The notes under the pieces: model-generated
Seen by the model: the letters and a program-made list of their open reading frames with translations, nothing else
The model's database searches: none
Told to the model about the DNA's origin: nothing
Shown here: positions 1-6,721 of the stretch, piece by piece
Layout: the number at the start of each line of letters is the position of its first letter
Position numbering within the stretch: the first letter of the stretch is position 1
NCBI GenBank assembly: GCA_964646605.1
Contig: CAZYEX010000114.1
Coordinates: 1 to 26,034 of the forward strand
Source: SBAX01 sp964646605
GTDB taxonomy: Bacteria > Planctomycetota > Phycisphaerae > UBA1845
DNA: 26,034 bases
Reading direction: 5' to 3'
Position numbers and translations under genes: made by a program

Positions 1-1
1 G

Positions 2-580
2 GCACAGAACTTGGGTCGCCAGTGGATCGGAATCGACATCTCGCCCACCGCCTGCCGCGTGATGGCCAAGCGCCTCCGCGACGTGTGCAAACTCCGCGAG
101 GATGAATCCCTCTGGCGCGCCGGGCGCGGATTCGTCGTCCGTGACCTCCCCTGGACCGAGGAAAAACTCCGCGCCATCCCGCCCTTCGAGTTCGAGAACT
201 GGGCCGTCATCGCCCTGGGCGGTATCCCCAACAAAGCCCAAGTCGGCGACATGGGCATCGACGGCCGAATCTTCCCCGTGTCGGCCACCCCCAAGAAACC
301 GGGTGCCAAGAAAGGCGAAACGCCCGCGTTCGATCAATTCCTCGATCATTGGTACCCCATCCAGGTCAAACAAAAGGACAAGGTAGGCCGCCCCGACATC
401 GACGCCTTCGAAGCCGTCATGACCCGCGAAGACCGCACCAAAGGGTTTTTCGTCGCCTTCGACTTCACGACCGACGCTCTACGCGAGATCGATGCCTTTT
501 TCCGAAAGAGCGGAAAAGCGATTGTCGCGCTGACTGTGAAAGAGATTCTGGACGAGGAGATCGCAAAGAAACTGGCCTGA
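2..580 (+). CDS. DNA methyltransferase fused to PD-(D/E)XK (Mrr-like) nuclease domain, 5' partial
   Basis: The reading frame is open to the left edge, so only the last ~192 residues of a larger protein are visible. The first residues (LGRQWIGIDISPTA) match the strand before the end of the Rossmann fold in beta-class N6-adenine/N4-cytosine DNA methyltransferases, where the catalytic DPPY block lies upstream and is off the window. After a linker comes a nuclease-like segment. Numbered from the TTG at 11, an acidic residue in GIDGR (D84) is followed about 34 residues later by IQVKQ (Q118, K120), and then VGRPDIDAFEAV. This is the D...(E/Q)xK arrangement of the PD-(D/E)XK/Mrr superfamily, with Q in place of E. 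I infer a single-chain modification-restriction protein. The next gene starts 22 bp downstream on the same strand. The catalytic methyltransferase motif itself is not visible. Confidence 0.8.
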   Translation, partial: AQNLGRQWIGIDISPTACRVMAKRLRDVCKLREDESLWRAGRGFVVRDLPWTEEKLRAIPPFEFENWAVIALGGIPNKAQVGDMGIDGRIFPVSATPKKPGAKKGETPAFDQFLDHWYPIQVKQKDKVGRPDIDAFEAVMTREDRTKGFFVAFDFTTDALREIDAFFRKSGKAIVALTVKEILDEEIAKKLA

Positions 581-602
581 CGGTAGCCTCGGTCCCAAGC
601 GC

Positions 603-1145
603 ATGAATACCCGATACGACAAGGCCCAGGTCATGCGAAACGAAGCGTGGCAACTGTGGCTGAAAAGCCGACTGAACGTCATTTATTGGCAGAAGATAAT
701 TCGACGTACCAAGGCAACGGTATCAAAGGTGATTAATTGGATACTCATTGTCTGCGCGATCGGAACGGTTTTGGCAAAGCTTTTTGGACAACCATGGGTT
801 CAGTCCGGTCTACTTATCGCAATTGGCGTGGTTGTTCAGATTCTTCGGGCGCAAATCTCCGAGAAAGCAATCGGCGCGACCGCACTGACATATTCGCGGT
901 GGTCGGACCAACGTCATGACGCCGAACGCACTTGGAACGAAGGCGAGCAGCTAGGGTTTGATAGACCTGACGGGAAGAAGCAGGTGTTGCAACTCCGTGA
1001 GCGCGACAAGATGTTTCACAGCCTCGAATTAGACGGACCGGACCGAGCGGTCTTGCACGAGTCGCAGCAAGAACTATGGAAGGAACTCGGCGTTGAGTAC
1101 GATACACCGTTAGAAGAGGATTCCAATGCCAGAGCAGCATCCTAA
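603..1145 (+). CDS. Two-transmembrane-helix protein of unknown function, SLATT-like architecture
   Basis: This 180-residue protein has a basic N-terminus (about 1-42), two closely spaced hydrophobic helices (about 43-60 and 66-83) and a hydrophilic, probably cytoplasmic, helical C-terminus rich in Glu, Arg and Trp (90-180). The layout resembles SLATT-type proteins, which are 2TM effectors predicted to form pores in nucleotide-signalling conflict systems. The resemblance is by architecture only, and I recognise no defining motif. It starts 22 bp after the methyltransferase-nuclease gene and its last 20 bases overlap a proline-rich gene, so the three may form one unit. No strong Shine-Dalgarno precedes ATG 603; Met11 (ATG 633) is an alternative start. 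The DNA looks more AT-rich than the neighbouring housekeeping genes, which may mean it is acquired. It could equally be an ordinary small membrane protein. Confidence 0.65.
   Translation: MNTRYDKAQVMRNEAWQLWLKSRLNVIYWQKIIRRTKATVSKVINWILIVCAIGTVLAKLFGQPWVQSGLLIAIGVVVQILRAQISEKAIGATALTYSRWSDQRHDAERTWNEGEQLGFDRPDGKKQVLQLRERDKMFHSLELDGPDRAVLHESQQELWKELGVEYDTPLEEDSNARAAS
1113..1120 (+). promoter_or_regulatory. Strong ribosome binding site inside the 2TM gene
   Basis: AGAAGAGGA (1112-1120) lies inside the end of the 2TM gene, five bases before ATG 1126. It is the main evidence that the overlapping proline-rich frame is translated, and it suggests coupling of the two genes. Confidence 0.55.
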
Positions 1146-1293
1146 ACCGCCCGCGCCGCCTCCTAGGCCTCCCCAACAGCCTCCCCAGCGGCTTCCTTTC
1201 CGTGAAACACCACCGGAACCGCGTGCTCCAGCGGTCAATCCTGACAGACCGTTTCCGCCGCCACCGCCACCCGGCCCTTCCAAGAAGGGATGA
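1126..1293 (+). CDS. Small proline-rich protein (55 aa) overlapping the 2TM gene
   Basis: This short frame starts at ATG 1126, within the last 20 bases of the 2TM gene and in another frame, and ends at TGA 1291-1293. Twenty-five of its 55 residues are proline, including PPAPPPRPP near the N-terminus and a six-proline run (44-49), and it ends in the basic tail PSKKG. There is no signal peptide or membrane helix, so I expect a cytoplasmic, disordered, polyproline-II-type peptide. A good ribosome binding site five bases upstream and the overlap argue for coupled translation and for a partner role with the 2TM protein, for example as a ligand or regulator; that role is inference. Its polyproline runs would need EF-P for efficient synthesis. 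A chance C-rich frame cannot be excluded. Confidence 0.5.
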   Translation: MPEQHPKPPAPPPRPPQQPPQRLPFRETPPEPRAPAVNPDRPFPPPPPPGPSKKG

Positions 1294-1301
1294 AGGGAGC
1301 A

Positions 1302-1353
1302 TGGGGGACATTCTATTTTTTGACGCGAAACTCCGGGTCCAATGGGGACATTC
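1302..1353. repeat. Paired TGGGGACATTC motif, possible transposase-flank relic
   Basis: TGGGGGACATTCT (1302-1314) and TGGGGACATTC (1343-1353) are direct copies 41 bp apart, with a T-run and GACGCG between them. From memory, such TGGGGACATT motifs occur beside REP-associated/IS200-type tyrosine transposases in environmental bacteria. No transposase is present, so at most this is a remnant. Confidence 0.4.
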
Positions 1354-1589
1354 CGATCTCACGCGTTGCAACGCGCGTCCGTTCGTCCCTCGCGCCCTCA
1401 TCCGCTCTTCGCAACCTGTCCTTGACGCAGAGGGTCAAGGATTCGCCATTCTGCATTCGCGTCGCGGGGCGCTCGGTCCGCGATGCGAATTCCACCGATC
1501 ACCCTCCAAGTTATCCGGGTAGATGAATCGAAACCGCCATCCTGGCTCGGATTGCCGTTCCCTTGCCGCTTTACCCTTCCCCCGTTTCA

Positions 1590-1700
1590 GTCTTCACTCT
1601 TCCGTCTTCAATCTTCACCAACATTCGGCAATCCCCGCTGTCGCTTCGTGGCCCCGTTCCTCATTTCCTCAGTGCCTCAATGCCTCTCCCGTTCGATCGC
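1590..1700. repeat. Degenerate tandem tract of CTTCA/CTC units
   Basis: The + strand carries a run of imperfect units (CAGTCTTCACTC, TTCCGTCTTCAATCTTCACC) at about 1590-1620, then CTCATTTCCTCAGTGCCTCAATGCCTC near 1660-1690 as a second run. On the minus strand the first run reads as repeated TGAAGA-type units. The units are too diverged to fix a period by eye. Confidence 0.4.
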
Positions 1701-1836
1701 GCAAACAAAAAAGATACCAAACGAACCCACTCTCAACTTACGCTTCAAGCCGTTTCCGCAGCGCCACGCGAGTTGTCGTGTGGACCTGGGCAACCGGGGC
1801 CGGTCAGGGAACGCCAATGGCCGTCAGGCTCGACCC

Positions 1837-1861
1837 AATCGGAAATTGGAAATCGGCAATC
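1837..1861. repeat. Dispersed AT-rich repeat, GGAAATCGGCAAT type
   Basis: AATCGGAAATTGGAAATCGG is followed by CAATC. The same words (AATCGGAAATCGGCAATCG) recur at 8395-8428, and a diverged form at 22871-22900. It lies 40 bp from a second AT-rich repeat type. Confidence 0.5.
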
Positions 1862-1902
1862 GCCTCCGTCCCTCCGTCGCTCTGTCTCTGGTCCCCTGGA
1901 AT

Positions 1903-1932
1903 CGGTCATTGGTAATTCGTAATTGGGAATTC
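1903..1932. repeat. Dispersed AT-rich repeat (TGGTAATTCGTAATTGG) forming the end of the ABC permease gene
   Basis: TGGTAATTCGTAATTGG (17 nt) is shared exactly with the minus strand of 6643-6676, and GGTCATTGGTAATTCG with 10271-10287. Here the repeat overlaps the minus-strand permease gene: it encodes the last residues (EFPITNYQ) and its TGA stop. Confidence 0.65.
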
Positions 1933-4074
1933 ACCCGCCCCGCGCTGCCGTGTCGTTTGCATCTGCGTCTCGGTCCGCGAGAACGACGCAAGGTAGAGTC
2001 CCAGAGCGAAAACACCCGCGCCGATCACCAGCAGAGGAACTGGCAAGTGCAGCCACATGGGCTGCGACGCGGACTGACTCGGCACGCCAAGGGATTGCAT
2101 CCACTCCGGACGAAGGACGCTGTACACCCCGATCGCATTGTGTGTCGCGTGGGCGAGGATCGCGGGCACGATGGAGCGCGACTGCCAGCACAAATATCCC
2201 AGAACGACCCCCAGCGCTCCGGCCACCACGAACTTGAAGATGAAGAAGTGAAAGACGGCGAAGAAGATCGCGGAAATGAAGATCGCCGGCCACCGCCGCA
2301 TCGCCGTGGAGAGCCCGCTCAACAGGAACCCGCGAAAAAACAGCTCCTCACAAAACGCGGGCACGATCGCAAGAACCAGGATCACGGCCTCGGGGGGTAG
2401 CAACCGGATGGTCTCCACAAGCTGCGCGGCGCTCCGCAAGAACGACTCCGGAACGCCGATCACCGAATATTGCAGCACGTTCAGCTCGTGCGCCGGAATC
2501 CACGCCGACACGCCCAGCAACAACCCCGCAAGCAAGTGCGTCAGACTTGGCACACGGAGCGAGAACGTCTTCACGACGTCGATTTTCCAATAGAGCAAGA
2601 TCAGCAGCGGCAACCCCACGAACAGCAAGGGCATCAGCCACGCCGTCCCATACAGAAGCCCGACCGCCGTCTCGCCCGGCTGGGGCGACAGCGACGACTG
2701 CACCCAGAACCAGATCGGGAACCACACCGCGGTCACCAGCAGACTGATGTTCACCGCGGGCCGCAGCGTCGGGCGAATCATGGCCCGCGAGAAGGCGGCC
2801 TTGAGCGAACCGGCGTCGGAGAAGACCACCGACTCCTCGCCGAACACCTTGGCCGCCACCGCGATCGCCGCTCCCGCGTACAGCGTCGTGGACAGCACCA
2901 CCATCGCCACGTGCCATGTGGGAACGGCCGCCCCCAGCAGAAGCTCCTTGGACAGTGCCACCATGTTGCCCACCGGCATCACCAGCATCACGCCCTCCAA
3001 GCGCGTGGCCGGCAGGGCGGCCAGGCCTCCGGGGATCAACACCGCCAGGATCACCGGGGTCACGTAGTTCTGAGCTTCCTTGAAGGTGCGGGCGTAACTG
3101 CACACCGCGATCATGATCGCCGACATCAACACCGCAAAAGGGATCAGGGCCACGAGAATGAACAACATCGTCCCGATGGGAAGCCCCCCCCCGGGTCCGG
3201 CGATGATCTTGTCGAACCCTCCGAAGTACACCGTGGCCGTGACGCTGGCCAGGTTCAGCGCCGCTCCCAGGATCGCCACCGTGGTCACCACCAGGAACTT
3301 CCCCACGATCAGATCGATCACCGGCACCGGGCACACCATGAGCGATTCGAGCGTCCCGCGTTCGCGTTCGCCCGCCGTCAGGTCGATCGCCGGATAAATC
3401 GCCCCGGTGATTGTCATGAGGATCAGAATGAGCGGCAGCACTTCCCCCAGGATCGACGACGGCGCGGACAGATCGACCGTCTCGACCACGTAGGGCTCGA
3501 TGAAGTTCCTGCCCAGACCCAACTCCCCCAGCCGCGCTTCCTGCAGCCGTTGGTTGGTCCGATCGACCAGCTCCTGCACTCGCCGACCGGCGCTGTTCCC
3601 CCGCGGTTCCTCGTAGTCGGCGTGTACGGTGACATGCAGTTGATCGCTCACCGACTCCACCAGATCGTCCCCCGCGAAGACCACTCCCACGGGCACTTGC
3701 CGTTCGCGGATCGCGGTCTGCAGTTGGTCCACGGAATCGAAGACCTGAATCCTTGCGTCCTCCAAGGTAATGGGAGGTTCCTTCGCTTCGTCGCTTTCGG
3801 GATCGAGCGCGTCCTTCTCAGGCAAGAGCGCTTTCGCGTCGTGATAGACGAGTTGGGTGAGCATGAACCCGTGGCGGTGGTTGGCGACGCCGATGACCAG
3901 CTTCTCCTGCTCCAGCGACTCGTGCTGATAACTGACCGCCTGCACGGAGCCGAGCATCAGCAGGGGATAGAGCACGATGGGCACCACGATCATGGCGATG
4001 AGCGTTCGCCGATCCCGAAGGATGTCGATCAGTTCCTTGCAATAGATGGTCCGGACGCGGTGCCGAAAGGTCAT
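1906..4074 (-). CDS. ABC-2 (NatB-type) permease fused to CPBP intramembrane metalloprotease
   Basis: This 722-residue membrane protein has two parts. Residues 1 to about 430 form an ABC-2/NatB-type permease: an N-terminal cytoplasmic segment (YCKELIDILRDRRTL), a first membrane helix (about 25-45), a large extracytoplasmic loop, then a helix bundle including the TAGERERGTLESLM segment. The C-terminal half is a CPBP (Abi) protease with its motifs intact: EExxxR at E576/E577/R581, H609 in FAVFH, and HxxxN at H642/N646. Such permease/CPBP fusions are known as a family. The start overlaps the ATPase stop by four bases, so the two are translationally coupled subunits of one exporter. The protease may process an exported or membrane peptide; that substrate is unknown. 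The last eight codons come from a dispersed repeat, so the C-terminus is probably not functional. Confidence 0.9.
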   Translation of the reverse strand: MTFRHRVRTIYCKELIDILRDRRTLIAMIVVPIVLYPLLMLGSVQAVSYQHESLEQEKLVIGVANHRHGFMLTQLVYHDAKALLPEKDALDPESDEAKEPPITLEDARIQVFDSVDQLQTAIRERQVPVGVVFAGDDLVESVSDQLHVTVHADYEEPRGNSAGRRVQELVDRTNQRLQEARLGELGLGRNFIEPYVVETVDLSAPSSILGEVLPLILILMTITGAIYPAIDLTAGERERGTLESLMVCPVPVIDLIVGKFLVVTTVAILGAALNLASVTATVYFGGFDKIIAGPGGGLPIGTMLFILVALIPFAVLMSAIMIAVCSYARTFKEAQNYVTPVILAVLIPGGLAALPATRLEGVMLVMPVGNMVALSKELLLGAAVPTWHVAMVVLSTTLYAGAAIAVAAKVFGEESVVFSDAGSLKAAFSRAMIRPTLRPAVNISLLVTAVWFPIWFWVQSSLSPQPGETAVGLLYGTAWLMPLLFVGLPLLILLYWKIDVVKTFSLRVPSLTHLLAGLLLGVSAWIPAHELNVLQYSVIGVPESFLRSAAQLVETIRLLPPEAVILVLAIVPAFCEELFFRGFLLSGLSTAMRRWPAIFISAIFFAVFHFFIFKFVVAGALGVVLGYLCWQSRSIVPAILAHATHNAIGVYSVLRPEWMQSLGVPSQSASQPMWLHLPVPLLVIGAGVFALGLYLASFSRTETQMQTTRQRGAGEFPITNYQ

Positions 4075-4835
4075 GAGGATGGCACTCCCGCCAGTTCGCC
4101 CGCGTGGATGACCTTCAGAAAGATACTCGTCAGCCGTTGCTCGCCGCTTTGATGACGAAGGGTCGCCAGATCACCTTCGGCGACGAGCCGACCGTCGTGA
4201 AGCAGCCCGATCTTGTCGCACATCCCCTCGGCCTCGTCCAGATAATGGGTCGAAAGGATGATCGTCTTGCCCTCGTCGCGCTGCCCTTTGATGAAATCGA
4301 GAATCACACGGTTGCTGAGCACGTCCAGCCCCAAGGTCGGCTCGTCCATGATCAGGATCGGCGGATCCGCGACCAGCGCCCGGGCGATGTTGACCCGTTG
4401 CTTCTGCCCCGTGGAAAGCGCCCCGCAGCGGAGTTCGGCGAATTCCCCCAGCCCCAGCCGTTGGATGAGTTCGTCCGCCCGCGCCGCCGCCTGATTGCGA
4501 TTCATCCCCTGTAACTGGGCGAAATAGACCACCAGCTCGCGGGCGTTGAGACGTTGGTACAGTCCGGTGTTGGCGGTGAGAAATCCCAACACCCGCTTGA
4601 CCTCATTGGGTTGCTCGGCCACGTTGAAACCGGCCAAGTGCGCCGATCCGCCGGTGGGCCGCATCAACCCGCTGAGCATCCGCAGCGTCGTCGTCTTCCC
4701 CGCCCCGTTGGGACCCAGCAACCCGTAAATCTGCCCCTCGCCGACGGAAAAGGTCAATCCATCCACGGCCCGCTTCTCCGCGCCCTGCGGAGTGGGAAAG
4801 CTCTTCACCAGACTGTCGGCCACGATCATGTCCAC
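4071..4835 (-). CDS. ABC transporter ATP-binding protein, NatA-type
   Basis: This 254-residue protein is the ATPase of an ABC-2 exporter. It has Walker A GPNGAGKT (41-48), signature LSTGQ (140-144), Walker B ILIMDEP (160-166) and the switch histidine in STHYLDE (H197). The LSTGQ signature, rather than LSGGQ, is usual in NatA/drug-efflux ATPases. The reaction is ATP hydrolysis driving export by the coupled permease, with which it overlaps by four bases. The frame opens at GTG 4835; ATG 4829 is equally likely and sits 12 bases after a TACAAT box on the minus strand. There is no clear Shine-Dalgarno, so the message may have a very short leader. Substrate cannot be read from sequence. Confidence 0.92.
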   Translation of the reverse strand: MDMIVADSLVKSFPTPQGAEKRAVDGLTFSVGEGQIYGLLGPNGAGKTTTLRMLSGLMRPTGGSAHLAGFNVAEQPNEVKRVLGFLTANTGLYQRLNARELVVYFAQLQGMNRNQAAARADELIQRLGLGEFAELRCGALSTGQKQRVNIARALVADPPILIMDEPTLGLDVLSNRVILDFIKGQRDEGKTIILSTHYLDEAEGMCDKIGLLHDGRLVAEGDLATLRHQSGEQRLTSIFLKVIHAGELAGVPSS

Positions 4836-4841
4836 GGCGTC

Positions 4842-4847
4842 ATTGTA
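4842..4847 (-). promoter_or_regulatory. Possible -10 box of the ABC exporter operon
   Basis: TACAAT on the minus strand lies 12 bases before ATG 4829. No good -35 box was seen. If used, the transcript would begin about six bases before the ATG, close to leaderless. Confidence 0.3.
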
Positions 4848-4947
4848 GCGGGCGACGGGTTTTTCGGCGCGTCTACTTGTCGCCTCCGCGAAAAACCGCT
4901 AACTTCGATTTTGCGTCGCAAGCCAACGCGGCGCGAAAGGCTCGCTT

Positions 4948-5166
4948 ATGAAGAAGGTGCGTAAACGCGGACAACCAACGGAAATGCTGGCCGAGTACGA
5001 TTTTCGCGGGGGCGTTCGCGGCAAGTATGCGTCCCGATTTGCCAAGGCGGAGAACGTCATCGTGCTCGCCCCCGACGTGGCAAAGCACTTTCATGATTCG
5101 GCTGCTGTAAACGATTTGCTACGCGCATTTATTCGGATCGGGTCACGGCCGCGACGCTCGGGTTGA
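4948..5166 (+). CDS. Small antitoxin-like conserved protein
   Basis: This 72-residue protein has the pattern EYDFRGGVRGKYASRF...VIVLAPDVAKHFHDSAAVNDLLRAF. It matches a widespread small-protein family seen in cyanobacteria and other bacteria (EYDF-GGVRGKYA...VVLDPDVA..F.D...VN.ALR), usually annotated as hypothetical or antitoxin-like. The ending resembles a short ribbon-helix-type antitoxin. No toxin gene lies beside it: upstream is the divergent ABC operon and downstream is fumC. ATG 4948 has an AAAGG eight bases upstream; ATG 4984 (MLAEYDF) is an alternative and would match the usual N-terminus of the family better. Family membership is clear to me; the antitoxin role is inference. Confidence 0.7.
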   Translation: MKKVRKRGQPTEMLAEYDFRGGVRGKYASRFAKAENVIVLAPDVAKHFHDSAAVNDLLRAFIRIGSRPRRSG

Positions 5167-5248
5167 AGGCGTCAAGATATCTCGTCCTCCGGGGAAACGG
5201 TTTGGAGCAACGGCAACCGCCCCGACAACCGGACCATGGAGCAACACG

Positions 5249-6643
5249 ATGGCTGCGGAAACGCGGATCGAAAAAGACAGCATGGGCGAGATGACCGTTC
5301 CGGCGAGCGCTTATTGGGGCGCCTCGACGCAGCGGGCGGTCGAGAACTTCCCCATCAGCGGCTACCGCTTCGGGCGGCGCTTCATCCGCGCCATGGGTCT
5401 CATCAAACAGGCCGCCGCCAAAGTCAACAAGGACCTCGGCAAGCTCGACGCCACCCTCGCCGATCTCGTCATCACCGCCGCCCAGCAGGTCATCGACGGC
5501 CGACTCGACGAACACTTCGTTCTCGACATCTTCCAGACCGGCTCGGGCACCAGCACCAACATGAACGCCAACGAGGTCATCGCCAACCGCGCCATCGAAC
5601 TCGCCGGCGGCAAGATCGGCTCCAAGGACCCTATCCATCCCAACGACCACGTGAACATGGGTCAGTCCTCCAACGACGTGATCCCCGCGGCCATCCACGT
5701 CGCCGCCGCCGAAGCCCTGCAAGGCGATCTCGTTCCGCCGCTCGAACACCTTGCCGCGGCCCTGGGCGATAAGGCCAAGGTCTTCGATCGCGTGGTCAAG
5801 ATCGGCCGCACGCACCTGCAAGACGCCACTCCCGTTCGTCTCGGCCAGGAATTCGCCGGCTACGCCCGGCAAGCCAAACTCGCCGCCTTACGCACCATGA
5901 AGGCCGTTCGCGCCCTGCGTGAACTGCCCATCGGCGGCACCGCCGTCGGAACCGGCATCAACACCCATCCCGAGTTCGGGCGACGCATGTGCGAAATGCT
6001 CACCTCCGCGACGGGCATCGAGTTCGTCGAAGCCGAAGATCACTTCGAGGCCCAATCCGCCAAGGACGCCGTCTGCGAGGTCAGCGGACAGTTGAAGGCC
6101 GTCGCCCTGGGCCTCTCCAAGATCGCCCACGACATCCGCCTGCTGGGCAGCGGACCGCGCTGCGGAATCGGCGAAATCAAACTCCCCGAAACCCAACCCG
6201 GCAGCAGCATCATGCCCGGCAAGGTCAACCCCGTCATGTGCGAAATGTTGATCCAGGTTTGCGCCCAGGTGATCGGCAATGACTTGGCCGTGACACTCGC
6301 CTGCCGCGAAAGCTACTTGGAACTTAACGTGGGCATGCCCCTGATGGCCCACAACCTCCTCGAATCGGTGCGTCTGCTGAGCGCCGCTGTCCAGGTCTTC
6401 ACGGAGCGCTGCGTGGCCGGAATCGAAGCCGATGAAAAACGCTGCGCCGAATTGATCGAAGGCTCCCTGGCCATGTGTACCAGCCTCGCCCCCAAAATCG
6501 GCTACGACCAGGCCGCCGCCATCGCCAAGGAAGCCTACAAGTCCGGCAAAAGCGTCCGGCAAGTCGCCAAGCTAGAGAAAGCCCTACCCGACGATGAAAT
6601 CGACAAAGTCCTCGACCCCATGTCTATGACCAAACCGGGGTAA
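5249..6643 (+). CDS. fumC: Fumarate hydratase class II
   Basis: This 464-residue protein is of normal length for class II fumarase, which interconverts fumarate and L-malate in the TCA cycle without an iron-sulfur cluster. The superfamily signature GSSIMPGKVNP is at 318-328. Other active-site blocks are TGSGTSTNMN (97-106), QSSNDVIP (139-146) and GRTHLQDATP (186-195). Aspartate ammonia-lyase is the main alternative in this superfamily; the overall wording favours fumarase. GGAG (5238-5241) lies seven bases before ATG 5249. The stop codon (6641-6643) abuts a dispersed AT-rich repeat. It has no obvious operon partner, because the next gene, mddA, follows 78 bp later across that repeat. Confidence 0.92.
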   Translation: MAAETRIEKDSMGEMTVPASAYWGASTQRAVENFPISGYRFGRRFIRAMGLIKQAAAKVNKDLGKLDATLADLVITAAQQVIDGRLDEHFVLDIFQTGSGTSTNMNANEVIANRAIELAGGKIGSKDPIHPNDHVNMGQSSNDVIPAAIHVAAAEALQGDLVPPLEHLAAALGDKAKVFDRVVKIGRTHLQDATPVRLGQEFAGYARQAKLAALRTMKAVRALRELPIGGTAVGTGINTHPEFGRRMCEMLTSATGIEFVEAEDHFEAQSAKDAVCEVSGQLKAVALGLSKIAHDIRLLGSGPRCGIGEIKLPETQPGSSIMPGKVNPVMCEMLIQVCAQVIGNDLAVTLACRESYLELNVGMPLMAHNLLESVRLLSAAVQVFTERCVAGIEADEKRCAELIEGSLAMCTSLAPKIGYDQAAAIAKEAYKSGKSVRQVAKLEKALPDDEIDKVLDPMSMTKPG

Positions 6644-6676
6644 TGACCAATGACCAATTACGAATTACCAGCGACC
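6643..6676. repeat. Dispersed AT-rich repeat, inverted copy
   Basis: The minus strand reads TGGTAATTCGTAATTGG followed by TCATTGGTCAT. The first 17 bases are identical to the copy ending the ABC permease gene (1903-1932). It starts on the last base of the fumC stop codon. Confidence 0.65.
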
Positions 6677-6721
6677 AAACCGGTTCTTCATTGGAACCCC
6701 GAGCAGAGAGGTACATAACTG

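Larger units (their letters stand above)
1294..1905. other. Gene-free interval made of repeat fragments
   Basis: No convincing gene is visible here. The interval holds two copies of a TGGGGACATTC motif (1302-1353), a degenerate CTTCA-type tandem tract (about 1590-1700) and two AT-rich dispersed repeats (1837-1861 and 1903-1932). Open frames in it are short or read into the antisense strand of the ABC permease gene. Confidence 0.6.

Noticed and set aside
1483..2400. A 305-codon open frame on the + strand
   Set aside because: It starts in repeat DNA and runs antisense into the permease; no protein-like motif is seen.
2470..4152. A 560-codon open frame on the + strand
   Set aside because: It runs antisense to the ABC permease and ATPase; its composition (many H, R, Q, P) is that of a shadow frame.
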